7,642 bases of DNA, from the NCBI GenBank assembly GCA_003353825.1, contig PIVW01000283.1, positions 1-7,642 of the forward strand. Direction: 5' to 3'. The stretch is from Chloroflexota bacterium. GTDB taxonomy: Bacteria > Chloroflexota > Anaerolineae > J102. This document shows, piece by piece, positions 1 through 5,370 of the stretch. Every line of letters starts with the position of its first letter. Positions within the stretch are counted from its first letter, which is position 1. The notes beneath the pieces are model-generated. The model searched no databases. It was not told the origin of the DNA and saw nothing but the letters and a program-made list of their open reading frames with translations. Position numbers and translations under genes: made by a program.

Positions 1-115
1 TCTGACGAATACTTGTTCTCAGCCTATCTGAAGCATTAGTCACCCTGTTGTGAAGCGAATAATGCCCCAAATGACAGCTGTAAGTTTCTGATTTCAAAGG
101 TGCGAAATATAGGCT
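1..115. other. No recognisable gene at left edge
   Basis: No reading frame here resembles a known protein and no RNA gene or clear repeat is seen. The Rhs-like frame that follows is closed by an in-frame TAG at 110-112, so this stretch is not simply the upstream part of that gene. It may be the far side of a deletion or rearrangement junction near 113-118. Confidence 0.4.
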
Positions 116-507
116 AAGGGCGGCAAAGTCGAACTCAGCCTGGCCGCCGTTGTCAACGAAGAAACCACCGTGGTCGGCTACACCAAATACTACTACGCCG
201 GCTCCGAGTTGGTAGCCTTCAACCGCAGCAGCGACTACGAAAAGGACTACGGCACCCGCTTTGTGTTCAACGATCATCCTTCGGCTTCGCTCAGGACAAG
301 CCTGGTCTCGACCAGTGTGATCATCAACGGCGTCGGCGAAAAACTGTGGGAAGAGCGGTATTATCCCTATGGTGAAAGCAGGTATACTTATCGCAAAGAC
401 AAGGGTGGCGGTCGCGAAATCGACTTGCAGACAGCGATGCGTTACACTGGCCAGCGCTTTGGTGAGATGTTGGTTTGTACTACTACAACGCCAGATATTA
501 CGATCCT
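116..507 (+). pseudogene. Rhs/YD-repeat core protein, 3' remnant (broken)
   Basis: The frame read from 116 gives features typical of the Rhs repeat-associated core: TKYYYAGSELVAFNRS, a YGTRFVFNDH segment, STSVIINGVGEKLWEERYYP, YGESRYTYRKDKGGG, then REIDLQTAMRYTGQRFGE. Rhs proteins are large secreted or surface shells carrying variable C-terminal toxins or adhesion domains. This piece is broken in three ways. It has no start and is closed upstream by a stop at 110-112. Eight extra residues (PSASLRTS) split the conserved DHLGSTS motif. After GQRFGEM (about 470) the frame shifts, and the expected LYYYNARYYDP is found in another frame (475-507). Beyond 507 similarity to the family stops and no variable C-terminal domain follows. 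Nothing suggests that it is translated; it is most likely a relic of a larger Rhs locus. Confidence 0.8.
278..301. repeat. 24-nt interspersed-repeat-like insertion in the Rhs remnant
   Basis: Exactly 24 nt interrupt the Rhs DHLGSTS motif between the His codon (275-277) and the Leu codon (302-304), adding PSASLRTS without breaking the frame. The core TTCGGCTTCGCTCAGGACAA resembles, from memory, short dispersed repeats of the TTCGxCTxCGCTCAGGxCA type that occur many times in some bacterial genomes. Only one copy is present in this window, so the repeat nature cannot be shown here. Confidence 0.55.
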
Positions 508-564
508 TGTCATCCCTTACCCCAAATCTGCACCGCAGCCAAATTCCAAATCTCCACAACCAGT

Positions 565-593
565 TTGCACGGAAACGGCCGTTTGAGTATAAT
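565..593 (+). promoter_or_regulatory. Sigma-70-type promoter of tRNA-Val
   Basis: TTGCAC (565-570) and a perfect TATAAT (588-593) are separated by 17 nt. This predicts transcription starting near 600, a few bases before the mature tRNA at 607. It is the best promoter match in the window, as expected for a stable RNA gene. Confidence 0.8.
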
Positions 594-606
594 GCACCCA
601 TATCTC

Positions 607-683
607 GGGCGATTAGCTCAGTTGGCTAGAGCGCCACGTTGACATCGTGGAGGTCACAAGTTCAAGTCTTGTATCGCCCACCA
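607..683 (+). tRNA. tRNA-Val (anticodon GAC)
   Basis: A full cloverleaf of 77 nt can be drawn. The acceptor stem pairs GGGCGAT (607-613) with ATCGCCC (673-679), followed by discriminator A680 and an encoded CCA (681-683). The D-arm contains GCTCAGTTGGCTAGAGC. The anticodon stem pairs CCACG (634-638) with CGTGG (646-650) around the loop TTGACAT, putting anticodon GAC at 641-643, which reads the valine codons GUC and GUU. The T-arm pairs ACAAG with CTTGT around TTCAAGT. It has its own promoter just upstream and a strong hairpin just downstream. Confidence 0.95.
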
Positions 684-688
684 GATAC

Positions 689-719
689 GGTGACAGCCAC
701 CATCATAGTGGCTGTCACC
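689..719 (+). terminator. 12-bp hairpin after tRNA-Val
   Basis: GGTGACAGCCAC (689-700) pairs perfectly with GTGGCTGTCACC (708-719) around a 7-nt loop, six bases after the tRNA CCA end. Only a weak T-poor stretch (tacatatta) follows, so it may be a poor intrinsic terminator, a 3'-end processing barrier, or both. No convincing separate promoter is seen between it and the T-box at about 740, so read-through from the tRNA promoter into the thrS leader is possible. Confidence 0.6.
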
Positions 720-739
720 TACATATTAAAAGCATTGAT

Positions 740-998
740 CGGGACGAGTAACAGGCGTGCATGCGCCAGAGAATGGAAGTCACCGGCTGTAAGCTTCCAC
801 CGTATGGCGCCTGTGAAAACCACCCGTGAGCGAAAAGGGGAACGGTCAGCGGCGCATCTGCTGCCGACACCCATTAACCTTTTCCGGATGGCTCCGTTAC
901 CAACCCCCTGAAGAGGATGGTGAATACCGAGGTATCTCACCATCAAATTGGGTGGAACCGCGTGCAACCCTGCGTCCCAATGGATAGCAGGGTTTTTC
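740..998 (+). promoter_or_regulatory. T-box riboswitch (threonine-specific leader of thrS)
   Basis: This is a tRNA-sensing transcription-attenuation leader: uncharged tRNA-Thr should pair with it and permit thrS transcription. Stem I has a base of CGGG (740-743) with CCCG (823-826), a GAGTA bulge (746-750), and a helix ACAGGCG (751-757) with CGCCTGT (808-814). Further up are an AGAGA bulge (768-772) and a GGAAG (775-779)/CTTCC (794-798) helix. The specifier codon is ACC (819-821), a threonine codon. A stem II-like helix is at 845-853/860-868, and AACGG (841-845) can alternatively pair with CCGTT (894-898). Stem III is a 12-bp hairpin, 917-943. The T-box core GGGTGGAACCGCG lies at 950-962. The antiterminator pairs ATTGGG (947-952) with CCCAAT (976-981). 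The bulge TGGA (953-956) should bind a tRNA 3' end with discriminator U. Confidence 0.96.
966..997 (+). terminator. T-box intrinsic terminator
   Basis: AACCCTGC (966-973) pairs perfectly with GCAGGGTT (987-994), ending in a run of five T (993-997). The left arm uses G972 and C973, which the antiterminator needs, and the loop contains the CCCAAT of the antiterminator, so the two folds exclude each other. Confidence 0.92.
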
Positions 999-1159
999 TA
1001 TGTCTTTACGCTGTAAACCAAGAAACCAAAATACTGGAAAACCGGGTAGATAGTCATTCTCGTATGCTCAGCGCATCTATCCCGGTCTACTATTCTACTG
1101 GTATCTGTCCTACAAACAAGTCAATATATCACGTTTCATATCTGCCGGATATACATTTT
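999..1159 (+). other. Untranslated leader between T-box terminator and thrS
   Basis: About 160 nt without a gene. It can form ACCGGG (1041-1046) with CCCGGT (1081-1086), continued by ATAG (1050-1053) with CTAT (1077-1080) after a 3-nt bulge. An alternative is GTAGA (1046-1050) with TCTAC (1086-1090). A small hairpin ATATC (1138-1142)/GATAT (1148-1152) sits just before the Shine-Dalgarno. There is no second T-box motif and no clear promoter. Confidence 0.45.
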
Positions 1160-1165
1160 GGAGGT
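1160..1165 (+). promoter_or_regulatory. Shine-Dalgarno that sets the thrS start
   Basis: GGAGGT at 1160-1165 lies 7 nt before ATG 1173. An in-frame TTG at 1158 overlaps this site and therefore cannot be the start, so the ATG at 1173 is chosen. Confidence 0.9.
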
Positions 1166-1172
1166 AGTTCAC

Positions 1173-2999
1173 ATGTCTTCCAGTCAAAGCAACGGCTCAA
1201 ATGGCCAACAATACGATGTTTATTACAAGATCAGGCATTCGACAGCGCATGTCATGGCCCAGGCTGTGATCGAGCGCTTTCCCGATGCCAAGGTCGCGAT
1301 CGGCCCCCCCATCAAAGATGGCTTTTACTACGACTTTGATCTTGGTCGAGAAGATGATGGCTCGTTGCGAACCTTCTCTCCTGAAGATATCGAAGCCATC
1401 GAAAAACGCATGCGCCAAATCGTAGGTGGGCGCTATCCCTTTGACAAACGAGTGGTCAGCGCTGAAGAGGCCCTGGACCTGTTCTCCGACCAACCGTACA
1501 AAGTCGAATTGATCCAAGGATTGGCCGAGGGTGGCGTCGATGAATATGGTGATAAAATCGAGGGTGCTGTAGAGATATCGACCTATACCCAAGATACGTT
1601 TGAAGACCTGTGCCGTGGCCCCCACGTGGAACATACCGGGAAAATACCCCCGGACGGGTTCAAACTATTGAGCGTGGCCGGCGCTTACTGGCGGGGCGAT
1701 GAGAATCGACCCATGCTACAGCGCATCTATGGCACGGCCTGGAAGAATAAAAAGGAGTTGCGAGCATATCTCGACCACTTGGAAGAAGCACGCAAGCGCG
1801 ATCATCGCCGTTTGGGTAAGGAACTCGATCTGTTCAGTACTAATCATGAGATGGTCGGCGGCGGGCTGATCCTCTGGCATCCCAAAGGGGCTTTAATGCG
1901 ACATTTGGCCGAAGAACATGCCAAGAAAATGCACCTCGAAGGTGGCTACGATATGGTCTATACGCCGCATATCGGGCGTTCAGTGCTTTGGGAAACCAGT
2001 GGCCACCTGGATTTCTATAAAGAGGGTATGTACGCTCCCATCGAGATCGAAGGGCAGGAATATTATCTCAAGCCCATGAACTGCCCTTTCCATGTGCAAA
2101 TCTACAAAAGCCATATCCGCTCCTACCGAGACCTGCCCATCCGCTATGCTGAGTGGGGTACGGTGTACCGGTTCGAACGTTCGGGGACGTTGCACGGGAT
2201 GACGCGGGTGCGCGGGTTCACGCAGGACGACGCCCATCTCTTCTGCGCGCCCGAGCAGATGCCCGATGAGATCGACAAGGTGCTTGATTTCAGCCTTGGG
2301 CTGCTAGGCGATTTCGGTTTCGAGAAATTCGAGCTGTTTTTGAGCACACGGCCCGAAAAGCGAGTGGGCGAAGAGGCGATGTGGGCTGCCTCTGAACAAG
2401 CCCTGCTGGAAGCGCTCAAACGCAGCGGCCATCCTTACTCGATCAACGAAGGTGATGGCGCCTTCTACGGACCCAAAATCGATATCTATGTGACCGATGC
2501 CCTGGATCGGCCCTGGCAACTAAGTACCATCCAATTTGACTTCAACCTGCCCGAACGCTTTGACCTCAGCTATATCGGTGCCGATGGTTCGCAGCATCGC
2601 CCATACATGATCCATCGGGCCTTGATGGGAAGTGTCGAACGTTTCTTCGGCTTGTTAATCGAGCACTATGGCGGTATTTTTCCGGTTTGGCTCTCTCCTG
2701 TCCAGGCCATGGTCATTCCCATCACAGATGAACAGATAGACTACGCCTATGAAATCGCCGGCAAGCTTAAAGAGGCGGGCTTACGGGTAGAAGTCGATAA
2801 CAGCGATGGACGCATGAATGCCAAAATCCGCAACGCACAACTGGAAAAAATCCCTTACATGTTGGTGCTTGGCGGCCGAGAATTGGAAGAGAGCGTTGTC
2901 AATGTGCGGTTACGCAATGGTAAGCGCCTGGGCACGATGTCAACCGATGCCTTCGTAGAGACTGCTAATCAAGCTATTGCGGAGCGCGAGGTCATTTAG
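1173..2999 (+). CDS. thrS: Threonine--tRNA ligase (no TGS domain)
   Basis: Charges tRNA-Thr with threonine in the cytoplasm, in two steps through threonyl-adenylate; a class II synthetase. The 608 residues begin almost directly in the N2 editing domain: HSTAH (22-26) supplies the HxxxH pair, and C147 with H151 in DLCRGPH complete the site that hydrolyses Ser-tRNA-Thr. The catalytic core follows, with class II motif 2 around RYAEWGTVYRFERSG (324-338) and VRGFTQDDAH to 355. The predicted zinc ligands are C304 (MNCPFH), H355 and H481 (PYMIHRA), and motif 3 is MGSVERFFG with R490. The anticodon-binding domain starts near 505. E. coli ThrRS is about 642 residues and has an N-terminal TGS domain of about 60 residues, which is absent here; no open frame upstream could encode it. 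Expression is predicted to be controlled by the Thr T-box upstream. Confidence 0.98.
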   Translation: MSSSQSNGSNGQQYDVYYKIRHSTAHVMAQAVIERFPDAKVAIGPPIKDGFYYDFDLGREDDGSLRTFSPEDIEAIEKRMRQIVGGRYPFDKRVVSAEEALDLFSDQPYKVELIQGLAEGGVDEYGDKIEGAVEISTYTQDTFEDLCRGPHVEHTGKIPPDGFKLLSVAGAYWRGDENRPMLQRIYGTAWKNKKELRAYLDHLEEARKRDHRRLGKELDLFSTNHEMVGGGLILWHPKGALMRHLAEEHAKKMHLEGGYDMVYTPHIGRSVLWETSGHLDFYKEGMYAPIEIEGQEYYLKPMNCPFHVQIYKSHIRSYRDLPIRYAEWGTVYRFERSGTLHGMTRVRGFTQDDAHLFCAPEQMPDEIDKVLDFSLGLLGDFGFEKFELFLSTRPEKRVGEEAMWAASEQALLEALKRSGHPYSINEGDGAFYGPKIDIYVTDALDRPWQLSTIQFDFNLPERFDLSYIGADGSQHRPYMIHRALMGSVERFFGLLIEHYGGIFPVWLSPVQAMVIPITDEQIDYAYEIAGKLKEAGLRVEVDNSDGRMNAKIRNAQLEKIPYMLVLGGRELEESVVNVRLRNGKRLGTMSTDAFVETANQAIAEREVI

Positions 3000-3060
3000 A
3001 CCAAGCCAGCGAATGGTTCTGATCTAGACCCTATTAACTTATCTCAAATACGCACCTAAC

Positions 3061-3090
3061 TTGACGTATAGCCAATTATCATGGTATTCT
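3061..3090 (+). promoter_or_regulatory. Possible promoter for infC-rpmI-rplT
   Basis: TTGACG (3061-3066) and TATTCT (3085-3090) lie 18 nt apart, in the 195-nt gap after thrS (3000-3194). No convincing terminator follows thrS; the only nearby hairpin (3015-3030) is weak and lacks a T-run. Further down the gap, a weak hairpin CGTTT/AAACG (3138-3151) followed by T6 (3157-3162) could be a minor attenuator. Read-through from thrS may also supply infC. Confidence 0.4.
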
Positions 3091-3194
3091 TGACAGTCGC
3101 CAGTTCTTTCGCGAATCGATGGTAACTGCCTTCGAATCGTTTCAATAAACGGGCCATTTTTTAACCACCGCATCCATTATAGTGAGACACTGCC

Positions 3195-3758
3195 ATAGCC
3201 AAGAGAAGAAGTAACCCCAGAACCCATACCAGGCGAGCGCCAAGAGTCCGCGTCAATGAAAGAATCCGAGCAGCGCAATTACGTGTGATTTCAGATGATG
3301 GTGAGCAGCTTGGTATTATGACGCCCGCAGAAGCCCTACGTTTGGCGCAAGAGAAAGACTTGGACCTGGTCGAGGTCGCACCGAATGCCAAACCACCCGT
3401 CTGCCGTTTGTTGGATTATGGTAAATACCAATACGAGCAGGCCAAACGCGAGAAACAAGCCCGTAGAGCACAGAAGACTATCGAAGTAAAAGAAGTGCGA
3501 TTACGACCCAAAACTGGCGAACATGATACCGAAGTTCGACTGCGTGCGGCAAGAAAATTCCTTTTGAGTGGCGCCAAAGTAAAAGTGCGTGTACGCTTTC
3601 GTGGTCGAGAAATTTACCACCCAGAAGTCGCTCGAGAACAACTGTCAGAATTTGCCAAGCGTCTCTCGGATGTCGGCGAAGTTGAAACGAGACCGAACAT
3701 GGAAGGTCGCAGTCTACTGATGATACTGGCGCCTGCTTCGGGCTCGAAGAGTAGCTAA
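3195..3758 (+). CDS. infC: Translation initiation factor IF-3 (probable AUA start)
   Basis: IF3 binds the 30S subunit, prevents premature 50S joining and proofreads the start codon and initiator tRNA. The N-terminal domain is recognised by RVNERIRAAQLRVISDDGEQ, then EALRLAQEKDLDLVEVAPNA and PPVCRLLDYGKYQYE. The linker is followed by the C-terminal domain with KEVRLRPKTGEHD and KVRVRFRGRE. The conserved part starts well upstream of the first ordinary start (GTG 3285), and the frame is open back to a TGA at 3183-3185 with no ATG, GTG or TTG. The only sensible start is ATA at 3195, giving 187 residues beginning (M)AKRRSNPR, a normal IF3 length. A weak GTGAG (3182-3186) is the only Shine-Dalgarno candidate. 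E. coli infC uses AUU, which IF3 itself discriminates against to limit its own synthesis; an AUA start would suit the same feedback (inference). Confidence 0.93.
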   Translation: MAKRRSNPRTHTRRAPRVRVNERIRAAQLRVISDDGEQLGIMTPAEALRLAQEKDLDLVEVAPNAKPPVCRLLDYGKYQYEQAKREKQARRAQKTIEVKEVRLRPKTGEHDTEVRLRAARKFLLSGAKVKVRVRFRGREIYHPEVAREQLSEFAKRLSDVGEVETRPNMEGRSLLMILAPASGSKSS

Positions 3759-3828
3759 TGACCTAGTTCACGAAGGCCACGTGAGGTGAGAATACACCAC
3801 TCGTACTTTCGTTTGATATGTTCCAACA

Positions 3829-3876
3829 CAGCACAACACCAAAAAAGGGTGCTGCTTAGTTGATGGGCCCTTTTTT
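3829..3876 (+). promoter_or_regulatory. Attenuator-like hairpin pair between infC and rpmI
   Basis: AAAAAAGGG (3841-3849) can pair with CCCTTTTTT (3868-3876), a terminator-like hairpin ending in six T. A competing helix pairs CAGCAC (3829-3834) with GTGCTG (3849-3854) and shares G3849 and the 5' loop of the first. The two folds are mutually hindering, as in transcription attenuators. The infC-rpmI gap is 137 nt and also holds a small GGTG/CACC hairpin (3785-3798). In E. coli, L20 represses rpmI-rplT from this region, and in B. subtilis L20 acts by attenuation in the leader before infC. That L20 acts here is inference. Confidence 0.55.
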
Positions 3877-3895
3877 CTTGTCAGGAGAATGATCG

Positions 3896-4105
3896 ATGCC
3901 GAAAATCAAGACCTATAAAGGCGCAGCGAAACGCTTCAAGTATTCTGCCAATGGCAAATTGCGCCGCACCAAGGGCGGGAAAGGCCATCTCAAACGCCGT
4001 ACTCCTAAGCGTACCAAGCGCCAATTCGACAAGCTGATTACAGATACTAGCAATAGCCACAGGAGGCAGGTCCAGCGCCTCGCCCCTTACCTGAAACGAA
4101 AATAA
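3896..4105 (+). CDS. rpmI: 50S ribosomal protein L35
   Basis: A 69-residue, strongly basic protein of the large ribosomal subunit. It opens MPKIKTYKGAAKRFKYSANG, the L35 signature, and continues with KLRRTKGGKGHLKRRTPKRT, ending APYLKRK. Length fits the family (about 64-70). AGGAGA at 3883-3888 gives a good Shine-Dalgarno 7 nt before ATG. It sits between infC and rplT in the standard order and lies just after the attenuator-like structure, so L35 and L20 may be controlled separately from IF3. Confidence 0.97.
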   Translation: MPKIKTYKGAAKRFKYSANGKLRRTKGGKGHLKRRTPKRTKRQFDKLITDTSNSHRRQVQRLAPYLKRK

Positions 4106-4113
4106 ACACCTGG

Positions 4114-4140
4114 GCTCGGGGTTGTGACAACCTGGCGGGC
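4114..4140 (+). other. Hairpin in the rpmI-rplT gap
   Basis: GCTCG (4114-4118) can pair with CGGGC (4136-4140), and inside it GGTTG (4120-4124) pairs with CAACC (4128-4132) around a 3-nt loop. There is no T-run, so it is not a terminator. It may be an RNA-protein contact or stability element. Confidence 0.4.
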
Positions 4141-4166
4141 CGTGAAATCCCTAGATTGAGGTTGAT

Positions 4167-4523
4167 ATGACACGTGTAAAACGAGGCGTAACAGGACATG
4201 CCAGACATAAGAAAGTCCTGAAGCTGACCAAGGGGCATTTTGGTGCCCGCCATCGTTTGTTCAAAACTGCTAACGAATCGATGATCCATGCGCTGCTTTA
4301 TTCCTATCGCGACCGCCGCCGCCGCAAACGTGATTTCCGCCGGTTGTGGATTACTCGAATCAATGCGGCCAGCCGCCTGCACGACCTGAGCTATAGCCGT
4401 TTTATGTATGGACTAAAACAGGCCGACGTACACCTGGACCGCAAGATCCTGGCCGATCTGGCTGTGCACGAACCTAAAGCTTTTGAAGCTGTGGTGGACG
4501 TGGCGAAATCTTCCCTGAATTAG
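4167..4523 (+). CDS. rplT: 50S ribosomal protein L20
   Basis: An early 50S assembly protein binding 23S rRNA; in E. coli and B. subtilis it also represses its own operon. The 118 residues start [20 protein letters not shown] and contain [16 protein letters not shown], then [20 protein letters not shown] and [20 protein letters not shown], all typical of L20; length matches the family. The basic N-terminal extension (1-60) is the rRNA-binding part and the globular domain follows. A TGAGG (4157-4161) Shine-Dalgarno lies 5 nt before the ATG. The gene follows rpmI by 61 nt and is followed by a methyltransferase gene after only 3 nt. Confidence 0.98.
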   Translation: MTRVKRGVTGHARHKKVLKLTKGHFGARHRLFKTANESMIHALLYSYRDRRRRKRDFRRLWITRINAASRLHDLSYSRFMYGLKQADVHLDRKILADLAVHEPKAFEAVVDVAKSSLN

Positions 4524-4526
4524 GGA

Positions 4527-5309
4527 ATGGACGCCGTACATATTTCCAGCAGCAGCAATCCTCGTTACAAGCACGCTCGGACGCTACAGCGCAAACGAGG
4601 ACGCCTGCAACACCATCAGGTTCTACTTGAGGGTGTACGGCTTATAGATGATAGTATCAGCGCCGGTTTCCCACCGGCGCTGCTTTTTGTTGATCCCGCA
4701 AAAGCTAATGAAATGACACCGTTGCTTGGGCAAGCACGATTGGCGGGGGTTCATATCTTCAGCCTGGAACCGGCATTGCTGGCCCTTTTAAGTGAAACGG
4801 TAACACCTCAGGGGGTCATAGCTGTATCTCCGCTTCCCGATACTAAACCTGGTTCGAATGGTCTGTCAGTTGTCCTGGATGGTTTACGCGACCCCGGAAA
4901 CCTGGGCGCCCTGTTGCGCTCGGCCTCTGCAGCCGCTGTAGATCAAGTGATTACATTACCAGGCGTAACAGATCCTTGGACGCCAAAGGTGTTACGGGCG
5001 GGCATGGGTGCGCACTATCGCCTGGCAATCCGTGCCGCACAGAGGTTGCAGCAGGTCGAGGCATGGGTTGGGAATGCTCGGCGATATCAGGCAGATGCAC
5101 GGGGCGCCAAGCCCTATACAGAGATAGACTGGACCCTCCCGGCTGTTTTGGTGATCGGAGGGGAAACCGAATCGAGGCGGGAAACGAGCGGCTGGCAGGA
5201 TATGCAGAATATTTCTATCCCCATGGCCAATGAAGTAGAGTCACTCAACGCGGCCATGGCAGCGGGGATTATCTTGTTTGAGGCCGTCCGTCAGCGCACA
5301 CGGAAGTAG
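4527..5309 (+). CDS. TrmH/SpoU-family RNA 2'-O-methyltransferase
   Basis: Predicted S-adenosylmethionine-dependent ribose methyltransferase of the SPOUT knot fold, acting on rRNA or tRNA. Of 260 residues, about 1-105 form the SpoU substrate-binding domain (LLEGVRLI at 33-40, TPQGVIAV at 93-100). The catalytic domain holds motif 1 DPGNLGALLRSA (122-133, with N125 and R131), motif 2 VLVIGGET (207-214) and motif 3 ISIPMANEVESLNAAMAAG (229-247). Motif 2 is a little unusual: family members often read GNExxG, while here it is GGETESRRE. The ATG is 3 nt after the rplT stop with only a weak AGGGA beside it, so translation is probably coupled to L20. The rplT neighbourhood suggests an rRNA target (RlmB-like), but the site cannot be named from sequence. 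It converges on the next gene across 61 nt. Confidence 0.9.
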   Translation: MDAVHISSSSNPRYKHARTLQRKRGRLQHHQVLLEGVRLIDDSISAGFPPALLFVDPAKANEMTPLLGQARLAGVHIFSLEPALLALLSETVTPQGVIAVSPLPDTKPGSNGLSVVLDGLRDPGNLGALLRSASAAAVDQVITLPGVTDPWTPKVLRAGMGAHYRLAIRAAQRLQQVEAWVGNARRYQADARGAKPYTEIDWTLPAVLVIGGETESRRETSGWQDMQNISIPMANEVESLNAAMAAGIILFEAVRQRTRK

Positions 5310-5370
5310 GTGAATCAAAACCGCGATATTTGTGTTGCATGCTCACTAACAAAATGCATCCTCCTGAAAT

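Noticed and set aside
38..47. AGTCACCCTG repeated at 6684-6693
   Set aside because: A 10-mer shared between distant sites is expected by chance in a window of this size, and the flanks do not match.
607..683. tRNA-Val as an attachment site for an integrated element
   Set aside because: No integrase gene and no partial tRNA 3'-end repeat were seen in the window.
1158..1172. TTG at 1158 as the thrS start
   Set aside because: It overlaps the GGAGGT Shine-Dalgarno that is well placed for ATG 1173.
917..1339. Open frame across the T-box and thrS start
   Set aside because: It runs through the riboswitch terminator and overlaps thrS out of frame, with no protein-like composition.
3090..3095. Perfect TTGACA in the thrS-infC gap as a second promoter
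   Set aside because: No acceptable -10 hexamer lies 16-18 nt downstream.
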